Source: SH-MAG3 sp036374995 (lineage in GTDB: Bacteria > Gemmatimonadota > Gemmatimonadetes > Longimicrobiales > RSA9). From it: a stretch of DNA of 48,161 bases. The notes beneath the pieces were generated by a model. It was not told where the DNA came from. It saw only the letters and a program-made list of their open reading frames with translations, and did not search any database. Position 1 is the stretch's first letter; each line of letters starts with the position of its first letter. Both the position numbers and the translations under genes were made by a program. The stretch lies in the NCBI GenBank assembly GCA_036374995.1, contig DASUSS010000055.1:1-48161 (forward strand). The letters run 5' to 3'. Below, piece by piece: positions 26,925 to 35,996 of this stretch.

Positions 26925-28681
26925 GCCGGCTCCTGGCGCAGCGCCTTCAGCACGGCGTTGCGCACGATGGGGTTCGCTTCACCGCTCGAGCGTTCGAGCG
27001 CCGCGAGCGCCGCCGGCGAACTGATCCGGCCGAGTGCCATGGCCGCACAAGCACGCAGCTCCGGGCTCTCCTTCCCGAACAGCTTCCGGCCGTTCAGCAG
27101 CCGGTCCAGCATCGCGACGCTCTCGGTCGTCGCGACCGCACCGTACGCCTCGAAGAACGCGATCTTCTCCGTGAGATCCGCATCGCGCACGATCCGGCTG
27201 TCCAGCAGCTCCTCGAGTCGGGCGCGCGCCGGAGCATAGCGGAGCTGTGCCAGGCCGCGCGCGGCCGTAATGCGCACGTCGCGATCCTCATCTCCCAGCG
27301 CACGCTGAATCGCGTCGAGCGCGAGCGCCGTGCGGATCCGGATCAGCGACTCGACCACGATCCGCCGCACCACCGCGTCATCGTGCTCGAGCAGGTGCGT
27401 CAGCTGCGGCGCGGCCTGCGTGATCGTCAGCTGCCCCGCCAGCCGCGCGGCGCCGCGCAGGACCTGGACGTCGGCGTCGCCGAGCAGCGCCACCACACGG
27501 TCCCGGTGCGCGTTCGCAAGACCCTCGATCGCCGTGCGCAGCCGCTCCTGGAGCGCGGTGACGGACGTGCGCTCGATCGCACGCAGCAGCACGGGCATCG
27601 CGGCCGGTCCCAGGTGCTTGAGGAACACGCCCAGCTCGGTGCCGCTCGGATCGATCGAGCCGTCCTCGAGCGAGCGCATCAGCTGCGTCAGCACCGCCGG
27701 CTCGCTCAGCTCGCGATACAGCTCCTGCGCCTCCGCGCGGTCCGCCTCGGTCAGCTCCGCGCGCTCCAGGACCACGTTCAGCTCCACCAGGATCAGCGTC
27801 GCCGACCGCAGATCGCCCGCGCCGAGGTAGACCGGCAGCATCTGGCGGAGGATGCGCAGGATCTCGGTGCGCCACTCGGGATAGCCATCCTCGACGCGGT
27901 CGAACAGGGCGTTGAGCACGTCCGTCTTCACATCGCGATTCCACTCCAGCTCGACTTCCTCGTGCAGCCGCTGGAGCTCCGATGACTCGAGGAAGTACAG
28001 CGTCTCCTCGAAATCATCACGGCTGATCATTCCCGCGACCGTCGGCTGCCCCGCCTCCACCGCCGGCGGCTGCACCTCGCCCTTCACGCGCCCGGCCGCG
28101 TCGTCCTGCACCAGCGTCAGCTCGAAGCCGACGAGCTTCGGCGTCTCCGGGCGCGGCACGTGCAGACCCTCGGCCAGCGCGTCCACGTAGCTGTACTGGA
28201 AGCTCGTGAACTCCTGCTGCCAGAGCAGCGTCACCATGTCGTCATCGGTGCGCTGGTCCTGAACGCGCGCGCGGTTCACCACGTCGAGGAACCGCTCGAT
28301 CTCGTCCTCGAAGCCGGGCAGGAACGTGACGAAGCGGATGCCGTCCTTGTAGAAGAGGAACGGCATGCTGTCGCGGCCCTCGCCTGCCGCGAACGTGCGG
28401 TTGTACCACCGGAAGGCGTGCTCGTCGATGCCGACGGTGAGCGAAGAGACGCGATCCCACAGGCGCGCGAACGCACTCTGGGTCGCGGCAATGAAGCTGC
28501 GGTAGACGGGGTTGTTCGGCTGGTAGAGACGCTGCGCACGCACCGCCTTGTCGAGCATCGAGAACAGCTCGGCGGCCTCGGCGACAGGGAAAGGCGGCTC
28601 GGGGCCGACCTCGTCGACACGCGTCGACGCGGCGCTGCCCCAGTCGAGTGTCGATTCCCCTGTGCCCTCTGGAGACGTCAT
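26921..28681 (-). CDS. HEAT-repeat protein with RxYPxxN N-terminal domain
   Basis: A 586-residue cytosolic protein. After a disordered N-terminus (1-35) comes a domain (about 38-165) with VRAQRLYQPNNPVYRSF and KDGIRFVTFLPGFEDEIERFL, similar in layout to the N-terminal domain of the HD-GYP protein encoded next. The C-terminal half (about 350-586) is a run of HEAT-like helical repeats, e.g. VVALLGDADVQVLRGAARLA and VVRRIVVESLIRIRTALALDA. HEAT repeats serve protein-protein contact. ATG 28681 (MTSPEGTGES) is chosen; the open frame further upstream is an arginine/glycine-rich shadow of trpB. It starts 15 bases after trpB and is coupled to the HD-GYP gene by a GTGA overlap. Confidence 0.85.
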   Translation of the reverse strand: MTSPEGTGESTLDWGSAASTRVDEVGPEPPFPVAEAAELFSMLDKAVRAQRLYQPNNPVYRSFIAATQSAFARLWDRVSSLTVGIDEHAFRWYNRTFAAGEGRDSMPFLFYKDGIRFVTFLPGFEDEIERFLDVVNRARVQDQRTDDDMVTLLWQQEFTSFQYSYVDALAEGLHVPRPETPKLVGFELTLVQDDAAGRVKGEVQPPAVEAGQPTVAGMISRDDFEETLYFLESSELQRLHEEVELEWNRDVKTDVLNALFDRVEDGYPEWRTEILRILRQMLPVYLGAGDLRSATLILVELNVVLERAELTEADRAEAQELYRELSEPAVLTQLMRSLEDGSIDPSGTELGVFLKHLGPAAMPVLLRAIERTSVTALQERLRTAIEGLANAHRDRVVALLGDADVQVLRGAARLAGQLTITQAAPQLTHLLEHDDAVVRRIVVESLIRIRTALALDAIQRALGDEDRDVRITAARGLAQLRYAPARARLEELLDSRIVRDADLTEKIAFFEAYGAVATTESVAMLDRLLNGRKLFGKESPELRACAAMALGRISSPAALAALERSSGEANPIVRNAVLKALRQEPA

Positions 28682-28695
28682 GCGATCGAGATATC

Positions 28696-29879
<1,184 letters not shown>

Positions 29880-29883
<4 letters not shown>

Positions 29884-30527
29884 GTCCCATCCCTTGCGCC
29901 GCGCGCGGCGTCGACGAATGCACGGATCCGGTCCGGCGACTTGGACCCCGGACTCGACTCGACGCCGGAGCTCACGTCCACGACCGCGGGGCGGAGGAGA
30001 CGGACCGCGTCCGCGACGTTCTCCGGCGTCAGCCCGCCGGCGAGCACGATGCGGACTCCGGCCGGAACCGCATCGGACCGCGCGATACCGTCCCAGTCGA
30101 AGCGCACGCCCGCACCGCCATCGTGGCGCGCCGACCAGCCGTCCAGCAGCAGTGCCTCCGTCCGCGCGAAGTAGGCCGCGGAGGCATGCGCGACGTCGGC
30201 CGCATCCCGCACGCGGACCGCCTTCCAGACCTCGCCCGTGAACGAGTCGCGGATCCGCTCGATCGCGTCGATGCCTTCGACGCCGTGCAGCTGGACCACG
30301 TCCAGGGCGAGCTCGCGCGCCGCCTCGGCCACGGCCTCCGGCGCTTCATCCACGAACACGCCCACCCGCCGCGCGGCGCAGGCGTCCAGAATCGCCGCCG
30401 CCTCGGCACGCGAGCGCGAGCGCGCACGGCCGGGCGCCAGAATGACGCCGATGTACGACGCGCCCGCGTCCGCCGCACTCCGCGCGTCCTCCGGCCGGCA
30501 AACGCCGCAGATCTTGACCTCGACCAT
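29880..30527 (-). CDS. trpF: Phosphoribosylanthranilate isomerase
   Basis: A 215-residue TIM barrel catalysing the Amadori rearrangement in tryptophan synthesis. The general base cysteine is in VKICGVCRPED, the general acid aspartate in VDVSSGVESSPGSKS, with VQLHGVE and LAGGLTPENV (phosphate site). The ATG at 30527 shares one base with the trpC stop (TGATG). A much longer in-frame reading upstream is the antisense-frame shadow of trpC and is not used. Confidence 0.96.
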
Positions 30528-31339
30528 CACCGCCCGCCCCGCGGCACGGCTGCGAACCCGCCGATCAGCTCGGCCGGGCGCTCCGACCGCATCAGCGCCT
30601 CTCCCACCAGCACGGCATCGGCACCCGCCGCCGCGAGCCGCTCCACGTCCGCAACCTCGCGGATTCCGCTCTCCGCCACGAGCACGAGCCCGGGCGGAAC
30701 CTCCACGGCCAGCCGCTCCGTCACCGCCAGATCCGTCGTGAACGTCGCGAGGTCCCGATTGTTCACGCCGATTACCCGCGCTCCGGCACGGACCGCCCGC
30801 TCCACCTCCCGCTCGTCGTGGACCTCCACCAGCGCGCACAGCTCCAGCTCGGCCGCCAGCGCCCCGAAATCCGCCAGCTGCGCGTCGTCCAGGATCCGCG
30901 CGATCAGAAGCACCGCCGAGGCGCCCGCCGCCCTTGCCTCGAACAGCTGGAGCTCGTCCAGGGTGAAGTCCTTCCGGAGCAGCGGAACGCCAACGGCGGC
31001 CGACACCGCTTCGAGATCCTCGAGCGCACCTCCGAAGTGCCGGGCGTCCGTCAGCACGCTGATCGCAGCGGCCCCGCCCTCCGCGTAAACCCGCGCCGTC
31101 TCCCGCGCCGACGCCCCCGGCCGGATCTCCCCCGCCGACGGTGAACGCCGCTTCACCTCCGCGATCACCCCGATGCCGGGGCCGGCCCGCAGCGCGGCCT
31201 CGAAGCTCGCGGCCGCCGGACGCTCTTCCGCGCGCCGACGGATCGACGGCGCCTCGCGCCGCAGCGGCTCCAGCTCGGCCCGCTTCGTCTCGACGATCCG
31301 GTCCAGGGCCGTGTACGAAAGTCTTGCGCTTCGGTTCAC
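30527..31339 (-). CDS. trpC: Indole-3-glycerol phosphate synthase
   Basis: A 270-residue TIM barrel. Signature GVIAEVKRRSPSAGEIRPG (catalytic Lys and Ser), VPLLRKDFTLDELQL, VGVNNRDLATF and VAESGIREVADVERL are all present. The GTG at 31339 is the only start that keeps the YTALDRIVETKRAEL N-terminus. No Shine-Dalgarno precedes it; TATACC ends five bases upstream on the same strand, so the message may be leaderless. It heads trpC-trpF-trpB-HEAT-HDGYP-trpA and is divergent to lexA. Confidence 0.95.
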   Translation of the reverse strand: MNRSARLSYTALDRIVETKRAELEPLRREAPSIRRRAEERPAAASFEAALRAGPGIGVIAEVKRRSPSAGEIRPGASARETARVYAEGGAAAISVLTDARHFGGALEDLEAVSAAVGVPLLRKDFTLDELQLFEARAAGASAVLLIARILDDAQLADFGALAAELELCALVEVHDEREVERAVRAGARVIGVNNRDLATFTTDLAVTERLAVEVPPGLVLVAESGIREVADVERLAAAGADAVLVGEALMRSERPAELIGGFAAVPRGGR

Positions 31340-31352
31340 CTTCGGGTATACT
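31324..31352 (+). promoter_or_regulatory. lexA promoter
   Basis: TTGCGC (31324-31329), 17 bases, TATACT (31347-31352), giving a start near 31359 and a 76-base leader. The -35 lies inside the first codons of trpC on the other strand. Confidence 0.65.
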
Positions 31353-31371
31353 CCCTTCGGTTATTCTTCGG
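31329..31371 (+). repeat. Two CTTCGG-N5-CTTCGG pairs around the lexA -10
   Basis: CTTCGG occurs at 31329, 31340, 31355 and 31366: two pairs, each with an 11-base period, flanking TATACT. As CTTC-N7-CTTC they resemble the direct-repeat LexA box GTTC-N7-GTTC known from alphaproteobacteria. Likely operator half-sites. Confidence 0.5.
31345..31350 (-). promoter_or_regulatory. Putative trpC -10 element sharing GTATAC with lexA
   Basis: Read on the minus strand 31350-31345 is TATACC, five bases before the trpC GTG. The core GTATAC (31346-31351) is palindromic, so the same DNA can serve as -10 for both genes. No good -35 is seen on the minus strand. Confidence 0.35.
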
Positions 31372-31404
31372 CCGCCCCCGATGGGCGCCGCCGAGGCCGG
31401 ACCC

Positions 31405-31419
31405 GAACCGAGCCCGAAC
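31405..31419 (-). promoter_or_regulatory. GTTC-N7-GTTC box in the lexA leader
   Basis: On the minus strand the bases read GTTCGGGCTCGGTTC, an exact GTTC-N7-GTTC direct repeat, 16-30 bases before the lexA ATG. This is the form of LexA box known in alphaproteobacteria and suggests autoregulation. Confidence 0.5.
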
Positions 31420-31434
31420 ACCAGAGGCGTCACG

Positions 31435-32043
31435 ATGGCGTTGACGAAGCGTCAGAAGGAGATACTCGATTTTCTCGAGTTGTTTCTGGCCGAGTACGGA
31501 TACCCGCCGAGCTACGAAGAGATCGCGCGGAACTTCGGTTACACGTCGCTCGCCACGGTGCACGAGCACCTCGAGAATCTGCGGCAGAAGGGGTACATCC
31601 GAAAGAGCTACAACGCGAGCCGCTCGATCGAGCTGGTCCCGTCGGGCGCGGGTGCGGGTGCGGTGGAACTGCCGCTACTGGGGATGGTGGCGGCCGGCCA
31701 GCCGATCGAGGCGGTTCCCGATCACGAGAGCGTGGCCGTGCCGGAGGACATGGTCGGTCGAGGTGGCCGCCACTACGTGCTGAAGGTGCGGGGCGACTCG
31801 ATGATCGACGAGCAAATCCGCGACGGGGATTACGTGATCGTGAACTCGCGCAACACGGCGGACAACGGCGACATGGTGGTGGCGCTGGTGCACGGCGATT
31901 CGGCGACCGTGAAGAAGTTCTACCGCGAGCGGGACGGCCGGGTGCGGCTGCAGCCAGCGAACGTGACGATGTCGCCCATGTACTTCTCATCGGACGAGGT
32001 GACGGTCCAGGGTGTGGTGGTCGGCGTGATCCGGAGGTATTGA
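31435..32043 (+). CDS. lexA: LexA repressor
   Basis: A 202-residue SOS repressor. The N-terminal winged helix (1-65) has MALTKRQKEILDFLEL, PPSYEEIARNFGY and a recognition helix SLATVHEHLENL. The C-terminal peptidase domain has the Ala87-Gly88 self-cleavage site (GMVAAGQP), Ser122 (RGDSMID) and Lys160 (ATVKKF). On DNA damage RecA-stimulated autocleavage would derepress target genes. ATG 31435 begins the conserved N-terminus; an open in-frame stretch upstream overlaps trpC antisense and is not used. It sits on the plus strand between trpC and trpD, both on minus. Confidence 0.96.
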   Translation: MALTKRQKEILDFLELFLAEYGYPPSYEEIARNFGYTSLATVHEHLENLRQKGYIRKSYNASRSIELVPSGAGAGAVELPLLGMVAAGQPIEAVPDHESVAVPEDMVGRGGRHYVLKVRGDSMIDEQIRDGDYVIVNSRNTADNGDMVVALVHGDSATVKKFYRERDGRVRLQPANVTMSPMYFSSDEVTVQGVVVGVIRRY

Positions 32044-32489
32044 AATGCGCAGGCGAATGTTCGTGGCGGGGCGGCTGACGGGGCGGAACACGCTCGTGGT
32101 GTTCATCGGTGTGATGCGGAGTCCGATTGTGGGCCCGTGGACGGTGCGGGCGGTGGTGTCGACGAACTGAAATGGCAAACGGTCCGCCTGTGTGTTCCGA
32201 GCGAACTTCAACAGATTCAATCGCGGAGAACGGCAGGAGGGGCTGTGAGGTTCGGGAGACGGTGTCGCGTGGCATCGCACGTCTGCGGAGCGGGTCGCCG
32301 ACCATCGATCCCGGCTCGCACAGGAGGATCAGACTCTGCGTGGTCTTGTTGAGTTCATCCTGAAGCTGGCCGCGTCGTGAAGCCGGACGAAGCGCGATAC
32401 CGGCTCCCTGCCCTCGAATTCTCTCCGGCCGTTCTCCGCGATCGAATCCGTTGTTTCGCTCGAGCCACGCGGTTCCCCCTTATCACACC
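32044..32489. other. 446-base gap between convergent lexA and trpD
   Basis: No convincing gene is present. A 41-codon frame starts at ATG 32045 and a 63-codon frame at 32172, but neither has a ribosome site, recognisable motif or neighbour-like codon bias. Most of the gap (32209-32453) is occupied by an inverted-repeat element. No intrinsic terminator with a U-run is visible for either gene. Confidence 0.6.
32209..32453. repeat. Diverged inverted-repeat element of the CAACGGATTC family
   Basis: Left arm 32209-32238 (CAACAGATTCAATCGCGGAG then AACGGC) and right arm 32424-32453 (outer end CAACGGATTC when read inward on the minus strand) pair at about 26 of 30 positions. The outer ends and the CGCGGAG core match the element at 6034-6158. 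The 185-base interior has no reading frame of note. Looks like an old non-coding mobile element. Confidence 0.6.
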
Positions 32490-33563
32490 TCAACGTGCCT
32501 TCTCCGCCGATGCTGCGGCGTCACGCAGCCGCTCGAGCGCGTCGAGTGCGGCGCCGGAGTCGATGCTCCGCTCGGCGGCGGCGAGGGCGTTACCGATCGA
32601 CCCGGCGAGGCCGGCGACGTAGATGGCGGCGGCGGCGTTGAGGGTAACGGCGGCGCGGGCGACGTCGGGCGCGACACCCTGGAGCACGTCGAGCACCCTG
32701 CGGGCGTTGTCCGCGGGGTCGCCGCCGGCGAGTCCCACGGGCTCGAGGTGCCGGTCGGGCAGCAGCTCGCGGAAATCGACCGTCTCATCGGCGATGGTGC
32801 CGTTGCGGACATCGAGCAGGCGCGTGGTCCCGATCGGACTCAGCTCGTCGAGGCCGGGCTCGCCGTGGACGACGAGGGCATGCAGATGCCCGAGCTCGAG
32901 GAGCGCGCCGGCGATCAGGTCGAGCAGCGCCGGATCGGCGACCCCGACGACCTGGCGCCGGGCTCCGGCCGGGTTCGTGAGCGGGCCGAGCACGTTCATG
33001 ATGGTCGGCATGCGCAGCTCGCGACGCACGGGTGCGACGTGACGCATCGCGGGGTGCAGCAGCGGCGCGAACATGAAGACGATGCCCGCGCGCTCCAGCA
33101 CCTCGGCCATCCCGTCGGGCGAGAGCTCGATCGCGACGTCCAGCGCCTCGAGGATGTCGGCGCTGCCGCAGCGGGAGCTGAACGAGCGATTGCCGTGCTT
33201 CGCGATGCGCACACCGGCGCCGGCGGCGACGAACGCCGCGGCCGTGGAGATGTTGAACGTCGTGACGGCGCCGCCGCCCGTGCCGCAGGTGTCGACGAGC
33301 TGGTCGGGCTCGGCCGCCGTGACGGGAATCATCGCGCGCCGCAGTGCCCGCACTCCACCTGCGACCTCCGCGGACGTCTCGCGGCGCGTCCTCAGTGCCA
33401 CGAGCAGCGCCGCGATCTGCACGGGCGTGGCACGCCCCTGCATGATGAAGTCGAACGCCGCCTCCGCCGTGCCCACCTCGAGACGCTCCTGCCCCGCAGC
33501 GCGGGCGATGATGGCGCCGAGGTCGGGCAGCTCGTCCGTTTCGTTCTGCTGTTCGCGGTTCAT
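32490..33563 (-). CDS. trpD: Anthranilate phosphoribosyltransferase
   Basis: A 357-residue enzyme transferring phosphoribose to anthranilate. DTCGTGGGAVTTFNISTAAAF (PRPP site), KHGNRSFSSRCGSADILEALD, and MPTIMNVLGPLTNPAGA are typical. ATG 33563 (MNREQQNETDEL) is preferred over an in-frame upstream start that would add 38 low-complexity residues. The gene stands alone, separated from trpC by lexA, and is divergent from tdh; trpE/trpG are not in the window. Confidence 0.96.
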   Translation of the reverse strand: MNREQQNETDELPDLGAIIARAAGQERLEVGTAEAAFDFIMQGRATPVQIAALLVALRTRRETSAEVAGGVRALRRAMIPVTAAEPDQLVDTCGTGGGAVTTFNISTAAAFVAAGAGVRIAKHGNRSFSSRCGSADILEALDVAIELSPDGMAEVLERAGIVFMFAPLLHPAMRHVAPVRRELRMPTIMNVLGPLTNPAGARRQVVGVADPALLDLIAGALLELGHLHALVVHGEPGLDELSPIGTTRLLDVRNGTIADETVDFRELLPDRHLEPVGLAGGDPADNARRVLDVLQGVAPDVARAAVTLNAAAAIYVAGLAGSIGNALAAAERSIDSGAALDALERLRDAAASAEKAR

Positions 33564-33684
33564 TCGCGGGGTACCGGTCCGATCGCGCGCCGGGTGCGCG
33601 CGGGCAGTAGGCGTACCGCACTCGGCCGCATTCGGCAAGAGCGAGAGCACGGCCCGCACGCACGGCGGATACGGCATGCGGCAC

Positions 33685-33712
33685 TTGCAGGGGGGCGCGT
33701 CGGCCTTAATCT
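33685..33712 (+). promoter_or_regulatory. tdh-kbl promoter
   Basis: TTGCAG (33685-33690), 16 bases, TAATCT (33707-33712). Start would be near 33719. The leader then contains GCCGGC-GCGA-GCCGGC, a 6-bp stem capped by a GNRA tetraloop, before the GGAG ribosome site of tdh. Confidence 0.5.
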
Positions 33713-33761
33713 AACGGCCGGCGCGAGCCGGCGCGCACGCGGCTTCTCTGCTGGAGTGGAC

Positions 33762-34733
33762 ATGAAACGAATTCTGGTGACGGGCGCAGCCGGGCAGGTC
33801 GGGACCGAGCTGGTGCCCGCGCTGCGTGCCGCGTACGGCAACGACGCGGTGCTCGCCACGGATGTGCGACGCCCCGGGGAAGGGCCGCTGCTGAACGGCC
33901 CGCTCGAGGTGATCGACTGCATGGACGCCGCCGCAGTCGCGGACGCCGTCCGCCGCCACCGCGCGGACACCATCTATCACCTGGCCGCACTGCTCTCGGC
34001 ATCCGCCGAAAAGAGGCCGCAGCTCGCCTACAGCGTAAACATGGGTACGCTCGTCAACGTGCTCGAGGTCGCACGGGAGGCGGGCTGCGCCGTCTTCACA
34101 CCGAGCTCCATCGGCGCGTTCGGCCCCGATACGCCGCGCGATCCGGCGCCGCAGGACACGATCCAGCGGCCAAGCACGATGTACGGCGTGACGAAGGTTG
34201 CCGGCGAGCTGCTGTGCGACTACTACCACACCCGCTTCGGCGTCGACACGCGCGGCGTGCGGTTTCCGGGCCTCATCTCCTACCTCGCGCCGCCCGGTGG
34301 CGGTACGACGGATTACGCGGTCGACATCTTCCATCACGCACTCGAGCGCGGCCGCTACACCTGCTTCCTCTCCGCCGACACGCAGCTGGACATGATGTAC
34401 ATGCCGGACGGCGTCCGTGCCGCCATCGAGGTCATGGAGGCAGATCCTGCCCGGCTCAGGCACCGAAACGCCTTCAACGTGACCGCCATGCAGCTCACGC
34501 CCGCATCCCTGGCGCGCGCCATCCAGGCGGAGCTGCCGGCGTTCGAGATCGCGTATGAGATCGATCCCGTGCGTCAGCGCATTGCCGATTCCTGGCCGCG
34601 CCGTATCGACGACAGCGCCGCGCGCGAGGAGTGGGACTGGCATCACGAGTACGACGTGACGGCCACGACGACGGACATGCTGAAGCAGCTGCGCGCGCGG
34701 GCGCGCGTCGGCGCCGGCAACGGGAGGAGCTGA
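33762..34733 (+). CDS. tdh: L-threonine 3-dehydrogenase, SDR/epimerase type
   Basis: A 323-residue extended short-chain dehydrogenase. The NAD motif is GAAGQVG (8-14), catalytic Tyr141 and Lys145 are in MYGVTK, and SSIGAFGPDTP and RFPGLISY are typical of the NAD-dependent threonine dehydrogenases of Flavobacterium/Cupriavidus/trypanosome type (not the zinc ADH type). It oxidises threonine to 2-amino-3-oxobutyrate. The downstream kbl-like gene, two bases away, supports this. ATG 33762 has GGAG six bases upstream. A longer in-frame reading over trpD antisense is rejected. Confidence 0.9.
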   Translation: MKRILVTGAAGQVGTELVPALRAAYGNDAVLATDVRRPGEGPLLNGPLEVIDCMDAAAVADAVRRHRADTIYHLAALLSASAEKRPQLAYSVNMGTLVNVLEVAREAGCAVFTPSSIGAFGPDTPRDPAPQDTIQRPSTMYGVTKVAGELLCDYYHTRFGVDTRGVRFPGLISYLAPPGGGTTDYAVDIFHHALERGRYTCFLSADTQLDMMYMPDGVRAAIEVMEADPARLRHRNAFNVTAMQLTPASLARAIQAELPAFEIAYEIDPVRQRIADSWPRRIDDSAAREEWDWHHEYDVTATTTDMLKQLRARARVGAGNGRS

Positions 34734-34735
34734 GG

Positions 34736-35965
34736 ATGCCGCTCGATCGGATCACGCAGGCGCTCGCGGCACAGGTCGCCGAGCTGGAGCAGCGCGGCAC
34801 CGCGAAGGGGGCCGAGACGGTCGTCACGGAAGTGATCCGCGCGCGCGGCGAGCGCGGTCCGCGCTTCCGGCTGGATGGTGGCGGCGAGCGCGAGTTCCTG
34901 CGCATGAACTCGAACTCGTACCTGGGCATGTCGCTGCGCGAGGAGGTCATCGCGGCGGAGGAGCAGGCGGCTCGAGCGTTGGGCGCGGGCCCGGGCGCCG
35001 TTCGCTTCATCAGCGGCACGTACCGGCCGCACGTCGAGCTGGAGCGGCGACTCGCCGCGTTCCACTCGCGCGAGGCCGCGCTGATCTTCAGCTCGGCGTA
35101 TGCAACGGTCGTCAGCACGATCGTCCCGCTCACGTCCGAGCGTACGATCCTGATCAGCGATGAGCTGAACCACAACTGCATCATCAACGCGATGCGGCTG
35201 GCCCGACCCCAGGACAAGGCGGTGTACGCCCACTGTGACATGGCCCAGCTGCGCCGGGCACTCGAGAACGCCTCGGCCACCCATGCCGCCCGCGCCATTG
35301 TGGTCACCGATGGCATCTTCAGCATGCGCGGCGATCACGCGCCGCTCCACGAGCTGATGAGCATCGCCGCAGAGTACGACGACCGCTTTCCCGAGAACGT
35401 GATCGTGGTCGTGGACGACTCGCACGGCGTGGGCGCGTTCGGCGCGACCGGCCGCGGCACGGAGGAGTACACGGCTGCGGCACCGGCCGATGTGCTCGTC
35501 GGGACGCTCGGCAAGGCGTTCGGCGTCAACGGCGGCTATGTCACATCCCGGGCGCAGATCATCCGGTACCTGCGCGAGAGCGCTCCCATGTACATCTATT
35601 CGAATCCGATCACGCCGGGCGAGGCGAGCGCCGCTCTGGCGTCGCTCGAGCTGCTCGACAGCGAGCGGGGTCGTGCGCTGCTCGACCGGCTGCGCTCGCT
35701 CACTCAGCGCTTCGAGCAGGGCCTCGTCCGGCTCGGCTTCGAGATCATTGCGGGCGAGCACCCGGTCGTCCCGCTCATGGTGCGGGACACGGGCCGGACC
35801 CGTGCGCTGGTGGCCCATCTGCGGGAGAACGGCATCCTCGCCACGGGCCTCGCCTACCCGGTGGTGCCTCGTGGCGACGAGGAGATCCGGTTCCAGGTGA
35901 ACGCGGATCACACGGAAGCCGATATCGACGAAGTGCTGGACGTGCTGGCGCGTTTCGGCGGGTGA
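34736..35965 (+). CDS. kbl: 2-amino-3-ketobutyrate CoA ligase (glycine C-acetyltransferase)
   Basis: A 409-residue alpha-oxoamine synthase using PLP. The PLP lysine is Lys260 in VGTLGKAFGVNGGYV; RFISGTYRPHVELE, DELNHNCIINAMRLA and VVVDDSHGVGAFG are the family blocks. With Tdh it would convert threonine to glycine and acetyl-CoA. The block TYRPH (usually TQDSH-like in Kbl) leaves some room for a related oxoamine synthase such as BioF, but operon context favours Kbl. ATG 34736 has a strong GGGAGGAG ribosome site. Confidence 0.88.
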   Translation: MPLDRITQALAAQVAELEQRGTAKGAETVVTEVIRARGERGPRFRLDGGGEREFLRMNSNSYLGMSLREEVIAAEEQAARALGAGPGAVRFISGTYRPHVELERRLAAFHSREAALIFSSAYATVVSTIVPLTSERTILISDELNHNCIINAMRLARPQDKAVYAHCDMAQLRRALENASATHAARAIVVTDGIFSMRGDHAPLHELMSIAAEYDDRFPENVIVVVDDSHGVGAFGATGRGTEEYTAAAPADVLVGTLGKAFGVNGGYVTSRAQIIRYLRESAPMYIYSNPITPGEASAALASLELLDSERGRALLDRLRSLTQRFEQGLVRLGFEIIAGEHPVVPLMVRDTGRTRALVAHLRENGILATGLAYPVVPRGDEEIRFQVNADHTEADIDEVLDVLARFGG

Positions 35966-35992
35966 TCCCGCCGCCCGGCGAAATCGCGGGAT
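35965..35992 (+). other. Hairpin after kbl
   Basis: ATCCCGC (35965-35971) and GCGGGAT (35986-35992) form a 7-bp stem over a 14-base loop right after the kbl stop. There is no U-run, so terminator function is doubtful. Confidence 0.3.
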
Positions 35993-35996
35993 GGCG

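Noticed and set aside
30528..31433. Upstream extension of trpF across trpC
   Set aside because: Low-complexity Gly/Arg/Ala translation of trpC in another frame; the trpF ATG at 30527 overlaps the trpC stop as expected.
32045..32170. 41-codon frame straight after lexA
   Set aside because: No ribosome site, no recognisable motif, ends in unremarkable sequence; could be a small protein but nothing supports it.
32172..32363. 63-codon frame in the lexA-trpD gap
   Set aside because: It runs through the arm of the inverted-repeat element and shows no gene-like codon bias.
32451..33761. Open plus-strand frame running into tdh from trpD
   Set aside because: It is the complement-frame shadow of trpD; the SDR protein begins at ATG 33762 with its own ribosome site and NAD motif.
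35965..35992. Hairpin after kbl as an intrinsic terminator
   Set aside because: Stem of seven pairs with a long loop and no U-run; listed only as a hairpin.
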